Below are positions 58,814 through 64,000 of a stretch of DNA of 64,000 bases, piece by piece. The notes under the pieces are model-generated. The model was not told where the DNA came from, did no database searches, and saw only the letters and a program-made list of their open reading frames with translations. Source of the stretch: Streptomyces griseoruber (GTDB taxonomy: Bacteria > Actinomycetota > Actinomycetes > Streptomycetales > Streptomycetaceae); the NCBI RefSeq assembly GCF_001514205.1, contig NZ_KQ948782.1:124001-188000 (forward strand), in the 5' to 3' direction. Position 1 is the stretch's first letter. Each line of letters begins with the position of its first letter. The position numbers and the translations under genes were made by a program.

Positions 58814-59595
58814 ACACCCCCGCAGGGCCGCCGCCCGCGGTCCGTCCCTACGGCGACACCACCGACGACGGCATGGTGCAGCTGTCGTTCACCCTCCCCC
58901 TGCCGCACGGCCCCCTCGCCGAGGCGGCCGCCCTTCGGCTGGCCCGCCTCATGGGCATGGAACGCCCGCTGCTCGTCCACGCCCGGCCGGTGGGGGAGGA
59001 GTTCGCCTTCTTCGTCGTCTACGGCGCGGTCGTGCACCGGGTCGACCTGGACACCGTGGACGTCGTGGAACGGGAGTACCCGCTGCTGTCCGCCCAGGAG
59101 GTCGACGAGAGCGTCCACGAGGGCCTGGGCCGCGAACTCGTCGTGGTCGGCGCCTGTATCGGCACCGACGCCCACACCGTCGGCATCGACGCCATCCTCA
59201 ACATCAAGGGCTTCGCCGGGCAGAAGGGTCTCGAGTACTACCACTCGATGCGCGTGGTCAACCTCGGCGCCCAGGTCGCGGTGGCCGACCTGGTGCGGCG
59301 GGCGGTGAGCGAACGCGCCGACGCCGTCCTGGTCTCCCAGGCCGTCACCCAGCGCGACGCGCACCTGACCAATGTGCGCGAACTCAGCGCCGAACTCGAC
59401 GCGGCGTTCACCGGGCGCCGCCGGCCCCTGCTCGTGGTGGGCGGACCGCGCTTCGACCCGGCCATGGCCGCCGAACTGGGCGCCGACCGTGTCTTCGGAC
59501 GCGGCACCACCCCCGACGACGTGGCCAGCTACCTCGCCCACGCCCTGGCCGGCGAGCGGGCCGCCGCCGCTGCGGACGACAGGAGTGCCGTATGA
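58810..59595 (+). CDS. kamE: Lysine 5,6-aminomutase beta subunit
   Basis: 261 aa, ATGA overlap with the fusion gene. The adenosylcobalamin motif D120-x-H122-x-x-G125 (GTDAHTVG) supplies the cobalt-binding His. FAGQKGLEYY carries Lys139, the PLP lysine of this family. The N-terminal dimerisation region is shortened but recognisable (VQLSFTLPL, EAAALRLARLMGM). It needs vitamin B12; I found no cobalamin riboswitch in the operon. Next gene starts in an ATGA overlap. Confidence 0.94.
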   Translation: MNTPAGPPPAVRPYGDTTDDGMVQLSFTLPLPHGPLAEAAALRLARLMGMERPLLVHARPVGEEFAFFVVYGAVVHRVDLDTVDVVEREYPLLSAQEVDESVHEGLGRELVVVGACIGTDAHTVGIDAILNIKGFAGQKGLEYYHSMRVVNLGAQVAVADLVRRAVSERADAVLVSQAVTQRDAHLTNVRELSAELDAAFTGRRRPLLVVGGPRFDPAMAAELGADRVFGRGTTPDDVASYLAHALAGERAAAAADDRSAV

Positions 59596-61163
59596 GGTCC
59601 CCACAGCCGCCCGCCGGGGACCGCCTCGACGCCCGGTTCCGCGCGATCGCCGCCCGCGAGCCGGACCGTACGGCGGTCACCGACGCCTCGGGCGCGGTCA
59701 CCTACGGCCGGCTCGCCGAACAGGCCGACGCCGTCACCCGCGCCCTGCACGGCCGGATCGCCCCCGGTCAGCCCGTCGCCCTGCGCGCCGGGCGGACCCG
59801 GTACGCGCTCGCCGGACTCCTGGGCATCCTGGGCGCCGGCGCCTCCTATCTGCCGGTCGACCCCGGGTATCCGCAGGAGCGGCAGCGCTATCTGCTCGAC
59901 GACTCGGGCACCCGTCTGGTCCTCACCGACGGTCCCCCGGCACCGGGCGAGACCGTGCTCGCGGAACCGGGACCGCTGGTCCTCACCTCGCGTCCGCCCG
60001 CCCCCGCCGCCCCCGCAGCCCCCGTCCTCCCATCGGACACCGCCTACACGATCTACACCTCCGGCTCCACGGGCGCGCCCAAGGGCTGCGTCGTCGGGCA
60101 CGCGCAGGTGCTGGCCCTGCTGGACGCCGCGATCCCGCTGTTCGACGTCGGCGCCGACGACGTGTGGACACTGTTCCACTCCTGGAGCTTCGACTTCAGC
60201 GTCTGGGAGATCTGGGGCGCCCTGCTGTACGGCGGCCGCGCGGTGGTGGTCGACAAGGACACCGCCGCCGACCCGGACGCCTTCGCCGCCCTGCTGGCGG
60301 CCGAACGGGTCACCGTCCTCAACCAGGTGCCCTCCGCCTTCGGCAACCTCGTCACCGAGGCGGCGGCCGGCGGGGTGCGGCTGCCGGCCCTGCGCCATGT
60401 CGTCCTGGGCGGGGAGGCCCTCGTGCCCGACGACATCCGCCGCTGGTGGGCCGCGGGCACGGCACCCGCCGCGACCCTCACCAACATGTACGGCATCACG
60501 GAGACCACCGTGCATGTCACCCACTGCACGCTCACACCGGAGGTACTGCGCGAGGCCGGTCCCGGACGGACCCCGATCGGCAGGCCGCTGAGCCACCTGA
60601 CCGTCGAACTGCGCGACGGGAAAGGCGAGTCGGTGGCACCGGGGCAACCCGGTGAGCTGTGGGTCGGCGGGGCGGGCGTGAGCCACGGCTACCTCGGCCG
60701 TCCCGCCCTCACCGCCGAACGGTTCACCGGGGGCCACTACCGCAGCGGCGACTGGGCCGTCGCCGACGCCGACGGCCGGCTGTACTACGCGGGACGGATG
60801 GACGGCCAGGTCAAGCTGCGCGGGTTCCGCGTCGAACTCGGCGAGATCGAAGCGGAGTTGCGCGCCCTGCCCGGTGTCGACGGGGCCGCCTGCCTGGTCG
60901 ACGACAGCGGCCGTACGCCGGTGCTCGCCGCCTGTCTGGTCGCCGACCGTGACGTGCTCCCACCGCCTCTGGTACGCGAGCGGCTCGCCGGGCGGCTTCC
61001 CGCGCACCTCCTCCCGCAGCGGCTGCACTATCTCGACCGGCTGCCGCTCACCCCGCACGGCAAGCTGGACCGCGCGGCCCTGGTGGCCGCGTCCGGCGCC
61101 GGGCCGCGCGGGGGAGACCCCCGGATCCACGCAGAGCGAGGCGGTGACCACCGTGCCGGTTGA
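59592..61163 (+). CDS. Free-standing adenylation enzyme, Thr-like specificity code
   Basis: 523 aa. Core motifs: YTIYTSGSTGAPKG, FDFSVWEIWGAL, MYGITETTVH, GRMDGQVKLRGFRVELGEIE, and HGKLDR with the last catalytic Lys. No carrier domain is attached. By manual alignment the pocket reads D-F-W-N-V-G-M-V-H, nearly the well-known threonine code (D-F-W-N-I-G-M-V-H). So it probably loads threonine, or a related beta-hydroxy or beta-methyl amino acid, onto the free carrier protein encoded at 42645. Overlaps the next gene by 20 bases. Confidence 0.88.
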   Translation: MRSPQPPAGDRLDARFRAIAAREPDRTAVTDASGAVTYGRLAEQADAVTRALHGRIAPGQPVALRAGRTRYALAGLLGILGAGASYLPVDPGYPQERQRYLLDDSGTRLVLTDGPPAPGETVLAEPGPLVLTSRPPAPAAPAAPVLPSDTAYTIYTSGSTGAPKGCVVGHAQVLALLDAAIPLFDVGADDVWTLFHSWSFDFSVWEIWGALLYGGRAVVVDKDTAADPDAFAALLAAERVTVLNQVPSAFGNLVTEAAAGGVRLPALRHVVLGGEALVPDDIRRWWAAGTAPAATLTNMYGITETTVHVTHCTLTPEVLREAGPGRTPIGRPLSHLTVELRDGKGESVAPGQPGELWVGGAGVSHGYLGRPALTAERFTGGHYRSGDWAVADADGRLYYAGRMDGQVKLRGFRVELGEIEAELRALPGVDGAACLVDDSGRTPVLAACLVADRDVLPPPLVRERLAGRLPAHLLPQRLHYLDRLPLTPHGKLDRAALVAASGAGPRGGDPRIHAERGGDHRAG

Positions 61164-62271
61164 GTTCATCGGGATGATCGGGACCAAGGACTCCGAGGGC
61201 CGCCCCGACGGGCCCGCCGTCGACCCGGAGTTCACCCGGCGGTTCGCCCGGGTGCACGAGGAGGCCGGGTTCGACCGTGTCCTGATCGGCCACAGTTCCA
61301 GCTCGCCCGACGGCGCCCAGGTCGCCGCCCACGTGGCCGCGCACACCGAGCGCCTCGGGCTGCTGCTGGCCCACCGGCCGGGCATCCTCGCCCCCACCGC
61401 CGCCGCGCGGTCCTTCGCCACGCTCGACCACCTCAGCGGCGGTCGGCTCGCCGTCCATGTCATCTCCGGCGGGAACGACGCCGAACAGCGGCGCGACGGC
61501 GACCACCTGGCCAAGGACGACCGCTACGCCCGGACCGACGAGTTCCTGGACGTGGTCAAGCGGGCCTGGAGCGAACCGGAAGGGTTCGGGCACGAGGGCC
61601 GCTTCTACCGGTTCGACGACTTCCGCTCCGAGGTACGGCCGCTGCAACACCCGCGGATCCCGCTGTACTTCGGCGGATCCTCGGCAGCCGCCCACCGGGT
61701 CGGCGGCAAGCACGCCGATGTGTTCGCGCTGTGGGGCGAGCCGCTGGCCGGGACCGCCGAACAGATCGCGGCCGTACGGGCGGCGGCCCACGCGGCCGGA
61801 CGCACCGCGCCGCCCAGGATCAGCGTGTCCTTCCGGCCGATCCTGGGGCGGACCGAGGAGGAGGCCTGGGAGCGGGCGCACGGGATCCTCGACGCCATCC
61901 GGCGGCGCGGCACGGCGGGGTCCTTCTTCGACCGCGCCCGGCCGCCCCTGCCGCTCGGACCCTCGGTGCACCCCGAGAACGCCGGCTCGCGGCGGCTGCT
62001 GGCGGCCGCGGCGCGGGGCGAGCGCCACGACCGGGCCCTGTGGACCGCGCCCGCGGCGGCCACCGGGGCGGCCGGCAACTCCACCGCGCTGGTGGGGACT
62101 CCGGAGACGGTGGCCCGGGCCCTGCTGGACTACCTGGACATCGGCGTGACGACGTTCCTGTTGCGCGGCTACCAACCGCTGCGGGACGCCGCGGAGTTCG
62201 GCCGCACGCTGCTGCCACTGGTACGGCAGGAGGCCGAGCGGCGCGAGCGGGCCGGGGCGGCAGCCGGCTGA
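61144..62271 (+). CDS. Luciferase-like (LLM) flavin monooxygenase
   Basis: 375 aa from the GTG at 61144; GTG 61153 is possible. LLM barrel of the SsuD/alkanesulfonate monooxygenase type: EFIGMIGT, LLLAHRPGILAPTAAARSFATLDHLSGGRLAVHVISGGN, QRRDGDHLAKDDRYARTDEFL and LYFGGSSAAA. It uses reduced flavin from a separate reductase. Homologues in natural-product clusters hydroxylate carbon or nitrogen; here it is the last enzyme of the operon, presumably a tailoring oxygenase. Followed by a large hairpin. Confidence 0.9.
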   Translation: MTTVPVEFIGMIGTKDSEGRPDGPAVDPEFTRRFARVHEEAGFDRVLIGHSSSSPDGAQVAAHVAAHTERLGLLLAHRPGILAPTAAARSFATLDHLSGGRLAVHVISGGNDAEQRRDGDHLAKDDRYARTDEFLDVVKRAWSEPEGFGHEGRFYRFDDFRSEVRPLQHPRIPLYFGGSSAAAHRVGGKHADVFALWGEPLAGTAEQIAAVRAAAHAAGRTAPPRISVSFRPILGRTEEEAWERAHGILDAIRRRGTAGSFFDRARPPLPLGPSVHPENAGSRRLLAAAARGERHDRALWTAPAAATGAAGNSTALVGTPETVARALLDYLDIGVTTFLLRGYQPLRDAAEFGRTLLPLVRQEAERRERAGAAAG

Positions 62272-62299
62272 GCGGTTCACGCCCCGAGGGGCACGGCAC

Positions 62300-62347
62300 G
62301 ACGGCGGAGGGCGCCGGCGGGATCATCCGCCGGCGCCCTCCGCCGTC
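62300..62347. terminator. Large bidirectional hairpin terminator
   Basis: Perfect 21-bp stem (arms 62300-62320 and 62327-62347) with a 6-base GATCAT loop, between the convergent monooxygenase gene and the leftward LuxR-domain gene. Marks the end of the biosynthetic operon. Confidence 0.9.
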
Positions 62348-62361
62348 ATGGGGAAGCAGCT

Positions 62362-62604
62362 CTACGCCTGGGCCAGGCCGAGGTCGAGGCGCCGGGAGAC
62401 CTGGAGCGCCAGCACCATCAGATGTGCCCGGTTGCTGACTCCCGCCTTTCCCCGGATTCTGCGCAGATAGGTGTCCACGGTGTGCGGACTGAGATTCATT
62501 CTGCGCGCGATGGAGGAATACGTGTGGCCCTCGGCGAGATAGCCGAGTACTTCGAGCTCACGGTCGCTGAGCTGCTTCACTATTTCGACGGTGAACGGAC
62601 TCAC
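62362..62604 (-). CDS. Lone LuxR/GerE DNA-binding domain protein
   Basis: 80 aa, GTG start at 62604 with AGAAAGG upstream. Almost the whole protein is one LuxR-type helix-turn-helix: LSDRELEVLGYLAEGHTYSSIARRMNLSPHTVDTYLRRIRGKAGV. There is no receiver or sensor domain. Possibly a regulator of the adjacent biosynthetic operon (inference). Its codons are less GC-biased at the third position than its neighbours. Confidence 0.9.
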   Translation of the reverse strand: MSPFTVEIVKQLSDRELEVLGYLAEGHTYSSIARRMNLSPHTVDTYLRRIRGKAGVSNRAHLMVLALQVSRRLDLGLAQA

Positions 62605-62833
62605 AGGTGTGCCTTTCTTGGTGAAGACGAGGGCCTCGCGGCCGGGCCTTCGCCGGCTCGACGGTCAGGACTGCCGGGCGTGTCGCGCGCGCCGCCGCGC
62701 CGGACTCCGGCGGGGCGGGTTAAGGTGCGCCGTGATCGGGGGACGACACGGTGGGGGTGCGAGCCGAGTGGTGACCGTCTGCCCGATCCCGTCACGCCGT
62801 TCCCGGGGCTCGTCGAGCCGTGTGCGGACCGGC

Positions 62834-63079
62834 TCAGCTGCCCGAGCTGCCCCAGCCGCTGTCGCCGTCGGTGACGATGCCGGCCGCTTCGGTGACCACG
62901 TCGTTGGCGTACCGACCGCCCCAGCCGCTGTCGTCGTCGGTCTCCACCGTGCCGGCGAGCACGGAGTGCGTGGCCGTTCCGGGCGCGGGCGCCGACAGGG
63001 TGTGGGTCGCTCCCATAAGCGTGCCGAATGCGATGCACGCGAGGACGGACGCTGCGGCGGTGGCACGGAAGGATTTCAT
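62834..63079 (-). CDS. Small secreted peptide with two DSGWG motifs
   Basis: 81 aa, ATG at 63079 with a perfect AGGAG ribosome site. A Sec signal peptide is clear (MKSFRATAAASVLACIAFGTLMG, cleavage probably near residue 30). The mature part has two similar segments, DDDSGWGGRYANDVV and DGDSGWGSS, i.e. D-x-D-S-G-W-G twice. No cysteines in the mature part. I do not recognise a named family; similar small Streptomyces exported peptides often sit beside LuxR-type regulators. It is divergent from the TTA-containing regulator. Confidence 0.75.
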   Translation of the reverse strand: MKSFRATAAASVLACIAFGTLMGATHTLSAPAPGTATHSVLAGTVETDDDSGWGGRYANDVVTEAAGIVTDGDSGWGSSGS

Positions 63080-63108
63080 ATGGGGCACTCCTGGTTCTGA
63101 ATTCTTGA

Positions 63109-63127
63109 ACGGAACCGGTAGTTCCGT
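63109..63127. promoter_or_regulatory. Inverted repeat in the divergent region
   Basis: ACGGAAC-N5-GTTCCGT, perfect 7-bp arms, 30 bases upstream of the secreted-peptide start and about 100 before the divergent regulator. Candidate operator. Confidence 0.45.
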
Positions 63128-63230
63128 GTATTCGATCTCCGGTGCCTCAAGACTTCCGTCCCGACGGGGTCATGGCCAGCGATCGAGGTGCTCACCAAGC
63201 TGCCCCGCAGCAAAGCGAACAGGGGATGTA

Positions 63231-64000
63231 ATGGTTATACCTGAACAGAACCGGGCAATAGACCCGCCTGTACGGCTCAGTGACAGGGAGGTCGCCCTCT
63301 ATCGATGGGTGGCGGCGAACGGACGCATGGACCCCGAGCGCGCGGCCCGCGAACTCGGCCTCAGCCGCGCGGAGGCGGAGGGCGCCGTCGTCTCCCTGAC
63401 CGGACTCGGCCTGCTCAAGGCCGACTTAGACGACCCCGCGCGGCTGCGCCCGGTCGATCCGGACCTCGTGGCCGCCGTGGTGACCATCTCCATGGAGTCG
63501 GCGATCCGCACCCAGCAGACCGAACTGCACCGCGTCCGCGACCAGTTCGCCGATCTGCGCGGCCACTACCGGGACAGCCTCAGCCGCGGGTCGGTCGATC
63601 TGGAGGTGATCCCCGGAGTGGAGGAGGTGCGCGCCGCCCTGAACCGGGCCGCCGAGGAGTGCGCCGAGGAGATGCTCACCAGCCAGCCCGGCGGCAACCG
63701 GGTGCCCGCCGTCCTCCAGGAGGCGCTGGCCCGCGACACCGCGATGCTCTCCCGCGGGGTGCGGATGCGCACGCTCTACCACCACACCGCACGCTTCAAC
63801 GGACCCAGCCAGGCCTATGTGGCCACCGTGTCCGCCCTCGGCGCCGAGTACCGCACCGCGCACGAGCTGTTCGGCCGGCTGATCGTCTTCGACCGCAAGG
63901 TGGCCTTCATCCCCGAACGCGGCGGCACCTGGGGCGCGGTGGTGATCCGGGAACCCTCGGTCGTCCACTACCTGTGCGAGGTGTTCGAGCAGGCGTGGAC
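63231..64000 (+). CDS. Helix-turn-helix regulator, TTA-containing, 3' end beyond window
   Basis: Open from ATG 63231 (AGGGG upstream) to the window end, 256+ codons. The N-terminal TrmB-like winged helix is visible: REVALYRWVAANGRMDPERAARELGLSRAEAEGAVVSLTGLGLL. The middle is a helical and ligand-like region (MRTLYHHTARF, ELFGRLIVFDRKVAFIPERG, AVVIREPSVVHYLCEVFEQAW), as in large Streptomyces regulators that end in a LuxR domain; that end would lie outside the window. Codon 66 is TTA (63426-63428), the rare leucine codon that needs the bldA tRNA, so translation is expected to be developmentally delayed. Confidence 0.85.
   Translation, partial: MVIPEQNRAIDPPVRLSDREVALYRWVAANGRMDPERAARELGLSRAEAEGAVVSLTGLGLLKADLDDPARLRPVDPDLVAAVVTISMESAIRTQQTELHRVRDQFADLRGHYRDSLSRGSVDLEVIPGVEEVRAALNRAAEECAEEMLTSQPGGNRVPAVLQEALARDTAMLSRGVRMRTLYHHTARFNGPSQAYVATVSALGAEYRTAHELFGRLIVFDRKVAFIPERGGTWGAVVIREPSVVHYLCEVFEQAW

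Noticed and set aside
54738..59595. KamDE considered as D-ornithine 4,5-aminomutase.
   Set aside because: Cobalamin and PLP-lysine motifs lie on the small subunit (KamE layout), and kamA and kdd are adjacent, which fits lysine 5,6-aminomutase.

Overview
This is high-GC actinomycete chromosomal DNA, almost certainly from a Streptomyces or close relative. Third codon positions are nearly all G or C, GTG starts and 4-base stop/start overlaps are common, and family content (SpoIIE-type phosphatases, XRE-cupin, MocR and TetR regulators, many GNAT acetyltransferases, a bldA-type TTA codon in a regulator) is typical of that group. No rRNA, tRNA, CRISPR array, integrase or insertion sequence was seen.

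Left part (1-15.6 kb): a 5'-truncated secreted GH18 chitinase; an orphan protein ending in a TerD-like domain; a three-gene class I cytochrome P450 set (ferredoxin, reductase, P450); a membrane protein, a GNAT enzyme and a PAS-PAS-GAF-PP2C signalling phosphatase; a SLOG-like protein and a second-copy type ctaD (cytochrome c oxidase subunit I) that share an upstream 16-bp motif; and a membrane Ser/Thr kinase. 15.7-20.5 kb: a two-gene RNA-repair operon. An RNA ligase fused to a P-loop kinase is followed by a four-domain protein (MJ1316-type domain, EEP phosphoesterase, 2H phosphoesterase, nucleotidyltransferase).

Middle (20.5-40 kb): ordinary accessory genes. These include an internally deleted SDR remnant, TetR and Lrp regulators, an amidohydrolase, a Tat-exported M15 peptidase, an MMPL transporter with a downstream two-component system, a GNAT/XRE-cupin pair whose start codons overlap inside a palindrome, a DEDDh exonuclease, remnants of two carbohydrate-active genes, a maltokinase N-cap-like protein, a divergent EamA/MocR pair, a hydroxyacid dehydrogenase, an Eis-like acetyltransferase and an MFS transporter.

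Right part (40.36-62.27 kb): a tightly packed one-direction biosynthetic operon that I do not recognise as a described pathway. It holds two tryptophan-dioxygenase-fold proteins with complementary active-site residues, a free carrier protein, a C-A-T-KS megasynthase, a protein made of degenerate AT and condensation pieces, a methyltransferase, an MFS exporter, a GNAT enzyme, an ATP-grasp ligase, a cupin and a HisC-like aminotransferase. Then come lysine 2,3-aminomutase (KamA), a fusion of 3,5-diaminohexanoate dehydrogenase with the lysine 5,6-aminomutase alpha subunit (Kdd-KamD), the beta subunit (KamE), a free adenylation enzyme with a Thr-like specificity code, and a luciferase-like flavin monooxygenase. 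The opening steps of anaerobic lysine fermentation therefore appear to have been recruited to supply an unusual beta-keto/delta-amino C6 building block (inference). A 21-bp hairpin closes the operon. It is followed by a lone LuxR DNA-binding domain, a small secreted peptide with two DSGWG motifs, and a TTA-containing regulator that runs off the window end.
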